From Vagococcus teuberi (GTDB lineage: Bacteria; Bacillota; Bacilli; Lactobacillales; Vagococcaceae), in NCBI RefSeq assembly GCF_001870205.1, contig NZ_CP017267.1:1352501-1416500 (forward strand): a stretch of DNA of 64,000 nucleotides, read 5' to 3'. The notes beneath the pieces were generated by a model, which was given only the letters and a program-made list of their open reading frames with translations, ran no database searches and was not told the DNA's origin. Numbering within the stretch: the stretch's first letter is position 1; every line of letters starts with the position of its first letter. Positions 1-9,818 of this stretch are shown here, one piece after another. A program made the position numbers and the translations under genes.

Positions 1-759
1 TTTTCCTAAATGATTATGTAATACTTTTACATGTTCCGCATCAGAAAAATGCTCTGTTTCTCCTTTTTGCGTCATAATGTTGCAAATATAAACGACTTCA
101 GCTTCAGACTTACATACAGCTTCGCCAAGTTCTTTAATCATTAAGTTAGGTAAAATACTCGTAAATAAACTACCCGGTCCAAGAACAATCATATCTGCTT
201 CACGAATACTTGAAATAACTTTTCTAGCAGGTTTTACTGGTTTACCATCTGCTGTATTGGTTACGTATACGTAATCTATTTTCTTTCTTTCTTTTGCAAT
301 AACACTCTCACCTGTAGCATTACTGCCATCTGAAAATTTAGCATGAAGCGTCATTGACTGCTCACTTGCTGGATAAATATGCCCGTCAACATGCATAAAT
401 TTACTTAATAACTGAATTGCTTCATAAGTACTATTTTTCATCTCAGACATCGCAGCGATAATTAGATTTCCTATCGTATGATTCGCTAAAAAATTATCTT
501 CTTCTTTAAATCGATACTGAAAAATATCTTCATACATTTGTGGCATATCAGATAGAGCTACAAGAACATTTCTCAAATCGCCAGGAGGACTCATATTAAT
601 GCTTTGACGTAGAAGCCCACTACTTCCACCATCATCTGCTACGGTCACAATTGCTGTAATATCAGCACTTTGATCTCTCAAACCATGTAATATGACTGGT
701 AAGCCCGTTCCCCCACCAATCACAACAATTTTAGGTTTTCTTATGCGATACGTTTTCAT
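1..759 (-). CDS. yvcK: YvcK/CofD-like gluconeogenesis factor, 3' end outside window
   Basis: The N-terminal 253 codons are present and the gene runs off position 1. The product opens with [19 protein letters not shown], the glycine-rich nucleotide-binding loop of the CofD/YvcK family, followed by [12 protein letters not shown] and SPPGDLRN, which are typical YvcK blocks. In Bacillus this cytosolic protein binds UDP-sugars and is needed for cell-wall balance on gluconeogenic carbon sources (family knowledge). The start overlaps the rapZ stop as ATGA at 756-759, so the two genes are probably translationally coupled. The rapZ-yvcK order is conserved in Firmicutes; whiA is expected beyond the edge but is not visible. 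The identification is secure. Confidence 0.93.
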   Translation of the reverse strand, partial: MKTYRIRKPKIVVIGGGTGLPVILHGLRDQSADITAIVTVADDGGSSGLLRQSINMSPPGDLRNVLVALSDMPQMYEDIFQYRFKEEDNFLANHTIGNLIIAAMSEMKNSTYEAIQLLSKFMHVDGHIYPASEQSMTLHAKFSDGSNATGESVIAKERKKIDYVYVTNTADGKPVKPARKVISSIREADMIVLGPGSLFTSILPNLMIKELGEAVCKSEAEVVYICNIMTQKGETEHFSDAEHVKVLHNHLGK

Positions 760-1652
760 GAACGATTGATTGATTCCTTACGTTTCATCATATCTCTGTG
801 GGTAATATTAGTCTTATAGTTTTCCGAAATTTTGCTTCCTAATCGCTCGGTTAAGGCAACTGAACGATGTTGACCTCCTGTACAACCAATCGCTATCGTC
901 AAACTCATTTTTCCTTCTTTAATGTATCCTGGTAATATATCTAAAATTAAATCTTCGTATTTTTTATAGAAAGATTCTGTCATCTCTGAACTCATGACAT
1001 AATCATACACTGGCTTATCTTTTCCAGTTAACGGTCTTAGCTCCTCAACATAATGTGGGTTTGGTAAAAATCTAACATCCATGACAATGTCAGCATCAAT
1101 AGGCAAACCATATTTAAAACCAAAAGAGACCATTTCTACTCTAAAGGTATCAGAATCATGATTTTTAAAGTTTTGCATGATTTGTTCTCTTAACTCTCTT
1201 GGTGCTAGTTCAGTTGTATCTATGACAAGTTGTGCTTCCCCTTTTAACTCTTCTAAAAGGGCACGCTCTTTTTTGATTCCATCTGTTACTAAACCATCCA
1301 TTGCAAGAGGATGGGCTCTTCTTGTTTCTTTATATCGTGATACTAACTCTTGGTCTGACGCATCCAAAAACATCACCGTCGTATCAACTAATTTTGTATT
1401 CTCTATTTCAACTAGCATGCTTTGAATTTCTTCAAAAAACGCTCGAGATCTTAAATCAATAACTAATGCAATTTTAGTGATTTTACCTGACTCTTTAATC
1501 AATTCCCAAAATTTTGGAATTAACGTTGGTGGTAAGTTGTCGATACAAAAGTAACCCATATCTTCAAAACTTTGTACCGCTACAGTTTTACCTGCACCAC
1601 TCATTCCAGTAATGACTACTAATTGTAAACTATCAGTCTGGTGATCAGTCAT
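756..1652 (-). CDS. rapZ: RapZ/YvcJ family nucleotide-binding protein
   Basis: A 298-residue P-loop protein of the RapZ (YvcJ) family. The Walker A motif GMSGAGKT lies near the N-terminus (residues 16-23 from the chosen start), and the C-terminal domain carries the family motif [10 protein letters not shown]. coli RapZ is an RNase adapter for small RNAs controlling GlmS; the Firmicute protein binds and hydrolyses nucleotides, with a less clear role. The frame is open back to a GTG at 1661 and an ATG at 1658. However, the Shine-Dalgarno AGAAGGAG ends two bases before 1658 and eight bases before the ATG at 1652, so 1652 is preferred. It overlaps yvcK downstream by four bases. Confidence 0.93.
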   Translation of the reverse strand: MTDHQTDSLQLVVITGMSGAGKTVAVQSFEDMGYFCIDNLPPTLIPKFWELIKESGKITKIALVIDLRSRAFFEEIQSMLVEIENTKLVDTTVMFLDASDQELVSRYKETRRAHPLAMDGLVTDGIKKERALLEELKGEAQLVIDTTELAPRELREQIMQNFKNHDSDTFRVEMVSFGFKYGLPIDADIVMDVRFLPNPHYVEELRPLTGKDKPVYDYVMSSEMTESFYKKYEDLILDILPGYIKEGKMSLTIAIGCTGGQHRSVALTERLGSKISENYKTNITHRDMMKRKESINRS

Positions 1653-1725
1653 ATACATCACTCCTTCTATATTCTCTATTCTACATTATAGCATACCTGG
1701 TGTATCATTCGTGAATAAAATGTAC

Positions 1726-1760
1726 AAAAAAGAGAATAAGGAACACATTCCTTATTCTCA
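1726..1760 (-). terminator. Rho-independent terminator after ftsX
   Basis: Twelve-base perfect arms (1732-1743 and 1748-1759) enclose a four-base loop. On the minus strand a run of Ts follows at 1726-1731. It lies between the ftsX stop and the rapZ start and so closes the ftsEX unit. Confidence 0.85.
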
Positions 1761-1771
1761 CAATTTTACTA

Positions 1772-2668
1772 TTACACTTTTAAAAAGCGTCTCATTGACA
1801 TAACTGATCCAATTGACCCTATCACTACACCAACAACTATTAATAAAGCATTTAATTGCCAAATTAAGTTACCTGGCGCAATTAAGTCATAGGAAGCATT
1901 AGCAATCATACTTTTCGTAAAGATGACATAAACTCTTGGGTAAGCGAATGTTACTAATAGAACTGGGATAACGGAACCTAAAATACCAATAAATGCTCCT
2001 TCTAAAAAGAATGGCCCTCTTATATAACTATTCTTAGCTCCAACTAAACGCATAATTTGAATCTCACGTTTTCTTGAAATAATGGTAATTCGAATGGTAT
2101 TAGAAATTAAGAAGACTGCTACACCTAGTAAGAAAACAGCTGCAATTGTTCCCCAAAGTCTAATGTCTTTAGATAATTTAAATAACTTATCGGAATTTCG
2201 ACCACCATAATCCGCTTTTGATACACTAGGTAATGCTGCTGCCGCTTTTTGAATAGATGGGATATCCTCAGCATCTTTTGCAGTTAAAATATACACATCA
2301 TATAGCGGATTTTCATCTTCTCCAAACAATTTCCACGTATCACCTAATTTATCAACTAACTTTTTATATTCATCTTGCTTGCTCGAAAATGTTACTTTAG
2401 ACACACCCTTGATGTCTTTTAATTTATTACTTAATTCCTTCACTTCATTATCAGGAGTTCCAATATCAACAAAAACTGATACATCGACATTATCTTTGAT
2501 ATCATCGGCAATTTTCGCCACATTTAATATGACACCCAAAAATATTCCTACAAGTGTTAACGTTACGGTCACAGCACTAACCGATGCTATTGTCATCCAG
2601 CCATTTCTTTTTAAATTTTTTAACGCACTGCCTAAATGTCTAAAAAAATTACTAATCATCGTAGCCAT
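1772..2668 (-). CDS. ftsX: Cell division ABC transporter membrane subunit FtsX
   Basis: FtsX is the membrane partner of FtsE. In Gram-positives FtsEX activates extracellular peptidoglycan hydrolases at the septum or side wall (PcsB or CwlO types). A membrane segment follows the basic start (LKRNGWMTIASVSAVTVTLT), then an extracellular loop of about 130 residues, then three C-terminal membrane helices including the conserved region around ISRKREIQIMRLVGA. The frame extends further upstream, but the ATG at 2668 sits about six bases after GAGG of a GAGGGGG Shine-Dalgarno and gives 298 residues, the usual length. The first 17 bases overlap the end of ftsE, indicating coupling. Confidence 0.94.
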   Translation of the reverse strand: MATMISNFFRHLGSALKNLKRNGWMTIASVSAVTVTLTLVGIFLGVILNVAKIADDIKDNVDVSVFVDIGTPDNEVKELSNKLKDIKGVSKVTFSSKQDEYKKLVDKLGDTWKLFGEDENPLYDVYILTAKDAEDIPSIQKAAAALPSVSKADYGGRNSDKLFKLSKDIRLWGTIAAVFLLGVAVFLISNTIRITIISRKREIQIMRLVGAKNSYIRGPFFLEGAFIGILGSVIPVLLVTFAYPRVYVIFTKSMIANASYDLIAPGNLIWQLNALLIVVGVVIGSIGSVMSMRRFLKV

Positions 2669-3338
2669 AATCCCCCTCATCTTGGTCTCTTGTAATACGT
2701 CCATTTTCTATAGCCAACACGCGATGACGGATTTCATTTACGATAGTGCTATTGTGCGTAGCCATGACGACCGTAGTCCCTTGATTATTGATTCTTTCTA
2801 ATAATTCCATAATTTCCCAAGAATTTTCTGGGTCAAGGTTCCCTGTTGGTTCATCAGCAATTAATACTTTAGGTGTATTAACGATGGCTCTAGCAATCGC
2901 CACACGTTGTTGTTCCCCACCTGATAATTCATCTGGGAACACACGTACTTTATGCTTTAACCCAACTAAGTCTAGTACTTCTAAAACACGGCGTTTTACT
3001 TCACGCGGTTTTTTACCGATTACTTGCATAGCATAGGCAACATTTTCATAGACTGTTTTTTGTGGTAATAATTTATAATCTTGAAACACGATACCTATTT
3101 CGCGACGTAAGTATGGTACATTTCGATTTTTTATTGTTAATAAATCATAACCACACACATTAAGTGTCCCTTTTGTCGCGACTTCTTCTCGGTACATCAA
3201 TTTAATAAAAGTTGATTTACCTGCCCCGCTTGGACCAACGACATATACAAACTCACCTTGATTGATAGTGATAGATAAGTTACGAATGGCTGTTGTCCCA
3301 TTGGAGTATTTTTTTGTTACTTTTTTCATTTCTATCAT
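2652..3338 (-). CDS. ftsE: Cell division ABC transporter ATPase FtsE
   Basis: A 228-residue ABC ATPase, the normal FtsE length. Walker A GPSGAGKS is at residues 35-42, the signature LSGGEQQR near 136 and Walker B VLIADEPTGNLD near 156-167. FtsE binds ATP on the cytoplasmic side and drives FtsX, which signals to wall hydrolases outside. The frame is open 12 codons further upstream, but the ATG at 3338 has GGAGAG eight bases ahead and matches the family N-terminus (MIEMKKVTKKY). It lies downstream of prfB, as in many Firmicutes. Confidence 0.95.
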   Translation of the reverse strand: MIEMKKVTKKYSNGTTAIRNLSITINQGEFVYVVGPSGAGKSTFIKLMYREEVATKGTLNVCGYDLLTIKNRNVPYLRREIGIVFQDYKLLPQKTVYENVAYAMQVIGKKPREVKRRVLEVLDLVGLKHKVRVFPDELSGGEQQRVAIARAIVNTPKVLIADEPTGNLDPENSWEIMELLERINNQGTTVVMATHNSTIVNEIRHRVLAIENGRITRDQDEGDYGYDD

Positions 3339-3461
3339 AGATTTATCTCTCCAACCTGTTATTTTAAACGACACAATCTTATTCTCATACAGTATAACAT
3401 GTCTTCTTTGGAATTTGATTACAAATATATATCAATTACTTGTTAACTGTCAAATAAAGTA

Positions 3462-4560
3462 TTACAACTTCCAACGTAGGTAAGCATCAATAAACCCATC
3501 TATATCACCATCCATTATTGGTTGCGTATTTCCAACTTCATAATTTGTTCGATGATCTTTTACCATAGAGTATGGATGAAACACATATGAACGTATTTGC
3601 GATCCCCAGCCGATTTCTAGTTGCTCGCCCTTTATTGCCGCAGCTTCTTGTTCCTGTTTTTCTATTTCTAATTGGTATAATTTTGCTTTTAACATGCTCA
3701 TTGCTTGTTCTCTATTTTTTAATTGGGAACGTTGAGCCTGACTAGAAACCACAAATCCAGTTGGAATATGTGTAATACGAACGGCTGAATCAGTCTTGTT
3801 TATGTGCTGGCCACCTGCTCCACTTGCTCTAAATGTATCAACTTTAATATCATCCGGTTTCACTTCAATATTGATATCATTCGCTAATTCTGGCATCACA
3901 TCTACTGAACAAAATGACGTATGTCGTCTGGAGTTTGAATCAAATGGCGAGATACGCACCAAACGATGTACCCCTTTTTCTGATTTTAAATAGCCATAAG
4001 CATTGTATCCTTTAATCAATAACGTAACACTTTTAATACCAGCTTCATCACCAGCTTGATAATCAAGTGTTTCTACTTGAAAACCTTTTGATTCAGCCCA
4101 CCTAGTATACATTCTAAGAAGCATACTACCCCAGTCTTGTGATTCAGTGCCACCTGCTCCTGGATGCAGCTCTAATACAGCATTATTCTGATCGTACTCA
4201 CCATTTAATAATTGAGATAACTCGTAGTCTTCAACAATTTGAATCGTTTGATTTAATTTTTCTTCTAATTCTTTTTGCATCTCACTATCATTTTCATCTT
4301 CAACCATTTCAAGTAAAAGTTCTAATTCTTCATAGGCTTCTTCTGTATTTTTAAAAGTATCATATTGTGATTTTAACTGATTGACTTTATCTATAACAAC
4401 TTGAGCTGATTCGTTATCATCCCAAAAACCAGGAGTCGCCATCTCATATTCACCTTCAGCAATTTGTTCCTCAAGTGATTCTAAGTCAAAGAGACCCCCT
4501 AAAATTAGTAATTTTTGTCTCTATTTTACTTAATTCATTTTTTATATCGCTTATTTCCAT
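3462..4560 (-). CDS. prfB: Peptide chain release factor 2, with programmed +1 frameshift
   Basis: RF2 recognises UGA and UAA and releases the finished peptide. The gene is in two frames. The first frame starts at the ATG at 4560, eight bases after AGGAG, runs 24 codons and stops at TGA 4488-4486. The classic frameshift signal is present: an internal Shine-Dalgarno-like AGGGGG at 4500-4495, then CTT TGA C. Shifting +1 (skipping the T at 4488) joins the second frame, which runs to 3462. The fused protein is 365 residues, the standard RF2 size, with the SPF recognition motif and the catalytic GGQ in [10 protein letters not shown]. Low RF2 allows the shift, so the gene autoregulates (known from E. 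coli). Confidence 0.96.
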
Positions 4561-4591
4561 AAAATAATCTCCTTATTTTGTAAACAATTGA

Positions 4592-4616
4592 AGCGACTCA
4601 GTTAAACTAAGTCGCT
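4592..4616 (-). terminator. Hairpin between secA and prfB
   Basis: Eleven-base arms (one G-U pair in the minus-strand RNA) with a three-base loop, just after the secA stop. Only a short, interrupted U tract follows, so termination may be partial and some transcripts may continue into prfB. Confidence 0.6.
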
Positions 4617-4626
4617 CCTTGATTTA

Positions 4627-7155
4627 TTATGATGGTTTACCATGGCAATTTTTATACTTCTTGCCACTGCCACATGGACATAAATCATTGCGTCCGATTT
4701 TTTCGTCAACACGAATCGGTTGTTTCTTCTCATCGTTAGATACTTGACCTTGTTCAACAGTTGGTTTTACCGCTTCACCTTGAGCAACTTGTTCACGTTG
4801 AACATTTTGTCTAATTTCTGATTTCATGAACAAACGTGTTACTTCATACTCGATAGACCCAACCATATTGTTGAACATGTCATATCCTTCTGTTTGGTAA
4901 TCAACCAATGGATTATTTTGACCGTATGCACGTAAGCCAATTGATTCTCTCAATTGATCCATTGCATCTATATGGTCAGTCCATTTTGTATCAACTACTC
5001 TTAGAATAACAACTTTTTGGAATTCTATCAGTTGTTCTTCACTGCTTAAGATTTCAGCTTTTTCTTCGTAAATAGCTTTGGCTTTATCATAGATAAATGC
5101 TTTCATCTCTTCAGGTGTTTTATTTTCAAAGTCAGCAAAACTAATCGCATCTTCATGAGTGATTGTTGAACCAACAAAATCAACTAGACCTTCAAGATTC
5201 CAATTTTTTTTCTCTCCTTGAGTGTGACCATCAACATAACGACCAATTGTTCTCTCAACCATTCCTAATAATACTGGTTCTAAGTCAACATCTGACATGA
5301 TTACTTCACGACGTTGTTTATAGATAACTTCACGTTGTTCACGCATAACATCATCGTATTGTAAGACGTTTTTACGTGTATCGTAGTTATTCCCTTCAAC
5401 ACGTTTTTGCGCTGATTCTACTTGTTTTGATAACATTTTACTTTGAATAACGGCATCTTCGTCTTCTAATTTCATGCGATCCAAGAATACTTTAATTCTT
5501 TCAGAACCAAAACGTTTCATTAAATCATCTTCTAATGATAAATAGAACTGAGACATACCCGGATCTCCTTGACGACCCGCACGTCCACGTAACTGGTTAT
5601 CAATACGACGAGATTCATGACGTTCTGTACCAATAACAGCAAGTCCTCCTGCTTCACGAACCCCTGCTCCTAAACGAATATCCGTACCACGTCCAGCCAT
5701 GTTTGTCGCGATTGTTACTGCGCCTTTTTGACCAGCATTCATAATGATTTCCGCTTCTTTAAAGTGGTTTTTCGCGTTTAAGACTTGATGAGGTACTTTT
5801 TCTTTTGTTAATAAATCAGATAATAATTCTGATGTTTCAACCGCTACAGTACCGACTAAGACTGGTTGACCATTTTCATGACGCTCTTTAATATCTTTTA
5901 CTACAGCTTGGAATTTGCTTGATAAAGTTGGATATAATAAATCCGCTCTATCATCACGAATGATTGGTTTGTTTGTCGGAATCTGAATAACTTGCATGTT
6001 ATAGATTTCTCTAAACTCTTCTTCCTCTGTTTTCGCCGTACCAGTCATTCCTGATAACTTTTTATACATACGGAAGTAGTTTTGGAATGTAATATTTGCC
6101 ATTGTTTTTGTTTCATCTTCAATTTCAACGCCTTCTTTAGCTTCAATTGCTTGATGAAGACCATCCGAATAACGACGACCATCCATGATACGACCTGTGA
6201 ATTGATCAACAATTAGTACTTTTCCTTCTTGTACCACATAATCAATATCTCGTAACATAATGTAGTTTGCACGAAGTGATTGATCAATATAATGAGTTAA
6301 TGATGTGTTTTCAATATCGTATAAGTTACTTACATCAAAGTTTTTTTCTGCTTTAGTAATCCCTTGCTCAGTTAGACTAATTGTTTTAGATTGAACATCA
6401 ATTTTATAGTCTTCTTCTTCAACTAATGTTTTAATGAAGTTATCAACTCTTGTATAATAAGCCGTTGATTTTTCTGCTTGTCCAGAAATAATCAATGGTG
6501 TTCTTGCCTCATCAATTAAGATTGAATCGACCTCATCCACTACTGCAAAGTTTAATGGCCGTTGAACCATTTGTTCTTTATAGACAACCATGTTATCTCT
6601 TAAGTAGTCGAATCCTAATTCATTGTTTGTTGAGTAAGTGATGTCACAGGCGTAGGCCACACGTTTTTCGTCAGAAGATTTTGAATTAATATTTAAACCA
6701 ACTGTTAATCCAAGGAAATTATATAATTCACCCATTTCACTCGCATCACGTGTTGATAAGTACTCATTTACAGTTACAACATGCACCCCTTCACCAGATA
6801 ATGCATTTAAATATACAGGCATAGTGGCAGTCAATGTTTTACCTTCACCGGTTTTCATCTCTGGAATACCACCTTCGTGTAACACAATCCCCCCCATCAT
6901 CTGTACTTTATATGGAAATAGTCCCAATACACGTTTTGCTGCTTCTCTTACTACGGCAAAAGCTTCAAAAAGTAAATCATCTAGTGTTTCACCTTTAGCA
7001 TAACGTGCTTTAAATTCCTCAGTTTTTTGTTTTAATTCTTCATCTGATAACTCTGACATTTGTGGTGCTAGTTTATCAATTTTATCAGCCATATGACCTA
7101 AGCGTTTTAAATCTTTTTTATCATTTTCAATTAATTGCTTTAAAAAATTAGCCAT
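4627..7155 (-). CDS. secA: Preprotein translocase ATPase SecA
   Basis: An 842-residue SecA, the motor that pushes secretory preproteins through SecYEG. Walker A GEGKT is at residues 103-107. The DEAD-like Walker B lies in [17 protein letters not shown], and the second helicase half contains the MAGRGTDI motif. The C-terminal zinc-binding tail [15 protein letters not shown] is intact, as expected for a SecB/phospholipid-interacting SecA1. The ATG has AGGAAAG upstream. SecA followed by prfB is the common Firmicute order. Nothing suggests an accessory SecA2. Confidence 0.97.
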   Translation of the reverse strand: MANFLKQLIENDKKDLKRLGHMADKIDKLAPQMSELSDEELKQKTEEFKARYAKGETLDDLLFEAFAVVREAAKRVLGLFPYKVQMMGGIVLHEGGIPEMKTGEGKTLTATMPVYLNALSGEGVHVVTVNEYLSTRDASEMGELYNFLGLTVGLNINSKSSDEKRVAYACDITYSTNNELGFDYLRDNMVVYKEQMVQRPLNFAVVDEVDSILIDEARTPLIISGQAEKSTAYYTRVDNFIKTLVEEEDYKIDVQSKTISLTEQGITKAEKNFDVSNLYDIENTSLTHYIDQSLRANYIMLRDIDYVVQEGKVLIVDQFTGRIMDGRRYSDGLHQAIEAKEGVEIEDETKTMANITFQNYFRMYKKLSGMTGTAKTEEEEFREIYNMQVIQIPTNKPIIRDDRADLLYPTLSSKFQAVVKDIKERHENGQPVLVGTVAVETSELLSDLLTKEKVPHQVLNAKNHFKEAEIIMNAGQKGAVTIATNMAGRGTDIRLGAGVREAGGLAVIGTERHESRRIDNQLRGRAGRQGDPGMSQFYLSLEDDLMKRFGSERIKVFLDRMKLEDEDAVIQSKMLSKQVESAQKRVEGNNYDTRKNVLQYDDVMREQREVIYKQRREVIMSDVDLEPVLLGMVERTIGRYVDGHTQGEKKNWNLEGLVDFVGSTITHEDAISFADFENKTPEEMKAFIYDKAKAIYEEKAEILSSEEQLIEFQKVVILRVVDTKWTDHIDAMDQLRESIGLRAYGQNNPLVDYQTEGYDMFNNMVGSIEYEVTRLFMKSEIRQNVQREQVAQGEAVKPTVEQGQVSNDEKKQPIRVDEKIGRNDLCPCGSGKKYKNCHGKPS

Positions 7156-7376
7156 GAATTCTTTCCTACCCTCTCATCCTTATTCTCCTAGAAGTACTGA
7201 CATCTTACATAATAAGGTCATCTTATACATTCTATCATTTGTTTATGAAAAATAAAACTCTTTAAAAAAAAAAAGGGACGATTAAGAGATATTTTTTTAA
7301 AATTTATCATTCTCAAACAAAATAACCATTATAAGGGCAAAATAGTAGCACTTAAACGGTCATTTTAATAACATTT

Positions 7377-7833
7377 TTAATACTGTTTCAATAATTTCGT
7401 AACATAGTTGTGATGCATATCTTCTGCTATTCGTTGTAAACTATCTTTTAATGTTTTACAAACTCCATTTGTTAACAGTTCAGAAACGATTTGTTTATAG
7501 ACTTTTGAACCATATTTTAGCGCGGCTGCTTCTATTAAAGCTATGTATCCTTAGTCATTCTAATGATTGATCTCCATTTTTCCATATTTAAGCAATAGTT
7601 TAACATTTTCAAGATGGCCTTTTTCAGCCACTGAAATAATCACATTGCCACCAAAACGGTTATAAACTATCTAATTAGACGTTGCGTGTTGCAAGATATA
7701 AGATTTCTGCTTTACCTTTTGCTACAGTATATAACTTATTTGTTAACATCCACTCCAGCATTTATCGATACTTTTGCTATATCGACTTAATTATTATGTG
7801 TTGCAATAAATAACGGGGTTTACCTTTTGTCAT
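7377..7833 (-). pseudogene. Decayed ankyrin-repeat protein gene
   Basis: No intact frame exists, but the minus strand reads as ankyrin repeats across frame changes. After the ATG at 7833 (GAGAGG upstream) come MTKGK, then in the next frame TPLFIATHNN, stop, VDIAKVSINAGVDVN. A second piece KGKAEILYLATRN follows in another frame, then GGNVIISVAEKGHLENVKLL, LKYGKMEINH, stop, ND, stop, GYIALIEAAALKYGSKVYKQ and a C-terminal helix ending KLLKQY at a stop at 7377-7379. These are helix-turn-helix ankyrin units separated by at least four in-frame stops and several frameshifts. Small ankyrin-repeat proteins of this pattern occur in enterococci and staphylococci. Its former partner is unknown. Confidence 0.75.
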
Positions 7834-7915
7834 ACACGACACCTCTCTTTTCACTTACTAAAAGTAATTATAAAGAAAGTGTATCATACTATGCAAACCT
7901 TATCTATTTATCTGC

Positions 7916-8746
7916 CTAACCAAATAATTCATTAAAAAAATGGACAATACCATCTTCATCATTTGATTTTGTGGTAATGTCTGAAGAATCTTTCAACTCT
8001 TTCACCGCATTTTCCATTGCTACTCCAACACCTGCGTATTCAAGCATAGTCCTATCATTATGACCATCACCAAAAGCAATGACATCTTCTGGAAAAATTC
8101 CTAATGGGCGTAAAACAGTATCCAAAGCCTTTGCTTTATCGATACCTTTTGCCGTAGATTCAAAATAAAAATCTGCCGTAAAGACACAATTTAATGTATC
8201 TTTGAAAGGTTCCATCATTTTTTTATAATTTTCAGCTAAATAATTAGGTTCTCCTGCTGTCAAAATTTTATTAATTCGATAATCTAGAAACTCAGCCAAA
8301 TCATCTTTTTCACACAATTTATAATGACCACCACGAGATTCATATTCAATAACATTAAATGGTGCATCTTTATAATCAATCACGCACCCAAAAACATCAT
8401 TCACAAACATGTAATCATCTTTATCTATCATAGGTGACACTTTAAACTGTTTCATGTGTTCTAAGACCGCTTTTCCCTCTTCAATACTCATTGCCTGATT
8501 AAATAATTCCATATTTGTATGGCAATCAATCACTTTTGAACCATTATAAGATACAAGTAATCCATCATATTCAGCCATTTTTAACTCGTCAGATAATTGT
8601 AGCATCCCTGTAGTTGGTCTACCTGATGCCAAAATCAATTTATTTCCTTTTTGTTGCAAGTCAATCAAACAATTTTTCGTTGCTTCCGTAATAGTTTTTT
8701 GTGTGGTTAATAATGTTCCATCTATATCTAATACAATTGTTTTCAT
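7916..8746 (-). CDS. Cof-type HAD-IIB family phosphatase
   Basis: A 276-residue HAD-superfamily hydrolase. The nucleophile motif DIDGT is at residues 7-11 (Asp7 nucleophile, Asp9 acid/base), motif II is SGRP and motif IV is GDGHND; a C2-type cap lies between, as in the Cof family. These cytosolic enzymes dephosphorylate sugar phosphates or related metabolites; the substrate cannot be told from sequence. The ATG at 8746 is nine bases after AGGAG, whereas the ATG at 8755 directly touches it. Upstream lie two RpiR-like palindromes and a broken RpiR-type regulator, suggesting this gene was once controlled by that regulator. Confidence 0.88.
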   Translation of the reverse strand: MKTIVLDIDGTLLTTQKTITEATKNCLIDLQQKGNKLILASGRPTTGMLQLSDELKMAEYDGLLVSYNGSKVIDCHTNMELFNQAMSIEEGKAVLEHMKQFKVSPMIDKDDYMFVNDVFGCVIDYKDAPFNVIEYESRGGHYKLCEKDDLAEFLDYRINKILTAGEPNYLAENYKKMMEPFKDTLNCVFTADFYFESTAKGIDKAKALDTVLRPLGIFPEDVIAFGDGHNDRTMLEYAGVGVAMENAVKELKDSSDITTKSNDEDGIVHFFNELFG

Positions 8747-8811
8747 AAAACTCATCTCCTTGTAATTAAATACTACCACGATTTTTTTACGTAAGAGGTT
8801 TTATGAAACAA

Positions 8812-8837
8812 GTTGAAACATTGTTATCAATTTCAAC
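8812..8837. promoter_or_regulatory. Palindrome upstream of HAD gene, possible RpiR-type operator
   Basis: GTTGAAA (8812-8818) and TTTCAAC (8831-8837) form an inverted repeat with further inner pairing (CATTG/CAAT). RpiR-family operators often contain GAAA...TTTC half-sites, and the neighbouring gene is a broken RpiR-type regulator. It lies about 65 bases upstream of the HAD start. The function is inferred. Confidence 0.4.
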
Positions 8838-8855
8838 TAAAAAGCTTAACTTATA

Positions 8856-8873
8856 TTGAAACATCTATTTCAA
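8856..8873. promoter_or_regulatory. Second GAAA-N6-TTTC palindrome
   Basis: A perfect inverted repeat TTGAAA-N6-TTTCAA overlapping the 3' end of the RpiR-type pseudogene. It shares its half-site with the palindrome at 8812-8837. Assignment as an operator is inference from the shared half-site and the neighbouring regulator remnant. Confidence 0.35.
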
Positions 8874-9730
8874 TTCACCATTCATTTTCTGATAATTAGC
8901 TACTTTATACTCTAGATTAGAGTCATATTCGCGACTAAATATTTCAGCATAAAGTAAGTCAAGTACCATCAATAAAGAAAAACGTGTCGAAAAAGAGGAT
9001 AATTTATTGTAATGATTTTCGACTGAACTCATATATAATTTAATATCTGCAAACGTGGTTAAAGGATTTGATTGTGTTGAGGTGATTAAAATAATCGGTG
9101 TTTGATTTTTCACTAGTAAATCTACAACTGCTCGAGTCGTGTGTCCTCTATCACCATAAGAAATCACTAATGCTACATGGTCTGATGTGCTATTAGCTGC
9201 ATATAAACGTTGGAGATAATCTTCTTGTGGTACTTGTATCACATAACCAATCTCTTGTAATTGAAACTGAAGATTCTGTGCAAAATATAAATTACCAGCT
9301 GATATGTAAACATCAACTTGTTTTGCTTGCATTACTAAATCTACGGCTTCTTTCAAAGAAGAAGCATTACTCACCTTTTTTGTTTCTAAAAGCGTTTTTT
9401 GTTATAACTTTTCCATAGCATTAATCATGGAATCTGTTGTTTCTAATTCTTTAATTGGATAATCTACATTTACGTCAGTTAACTCAACTCGTTCTGTAGA
9501 CAAAGACTGTGCTAAAGCAACTTTAAATTCATTGAAACCAGGTTGATCTATTTTTTTAGTAAACGATAAACCGTTGCAATAGACACAAAAGCCTCATCAG
9601 CTAACTCTTTGGGAGAATAGTTTAGAACGTCTTGTGTATTAGCTAAAATATAGCTTACTAATGCTTTTTCATTTGGCGTAACATGCGTTAATCTTGATAA
9701 GTCATCTATAATGGTCATAAAATCCTCCAC
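8865..9730 (-). pseudogene. RpiR/MurR-family regulator, inactivated by a frameshift and a stop
   Basis: The N-terminal RpiR helix-turn-helix (ending SIATVYRLLKK) starts at 9730. It stops at a TAG because a run of seven As (9551-9557) has one base too few; one more A would read LKKIDQPGFNEFKVALAQ. Read on in that frame, the linker continues to MINAMEKL and meets an in-frame TAA at 9402-9404. After it the same frame continues into a complete SIS sugar-phosphate-binding domain (VDVYISAGNLYF, LVISYGDRGHTTRAVVDLL) ending at 8865. Intact relatives are about 285 residues and repress or activate sugar-catabolism genes in response to a phosphosugar. Two independent lesions make sequencing error an unlikely full explanation. 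Confidence 0.85.
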
Positions 9731-9783
9731 TTACTCATTGGGTTGTTATGGTAAATTTTATCATGGTTTTCTATATAAATAAA

Positions 9784-9806
9784 AGCCACCTAAAAAATAG
9801 GTGACT
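9784..9806 (-). terminator. Terminator after the duplicated-domain membrane protein
   Basis: Arms GCCACCTA and TAGGTGAC (9785-9792, 9798-9805) with a short A/T loop. The minus-strand RNA ends in a U-rich stretch. It follows the stop at 9819. Confidence 0.7.
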
Positions 9807-9818
9807 CGTCTTTCTTTA

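Noticed and set aside
7156-7376. Regulatory element or small RNA between secA and the ankyrin pseudogene
   Set aside because: Only weak promoter-like hexamers for secA (TTTTCA-18-TATAAG) and A/T runs are visible.
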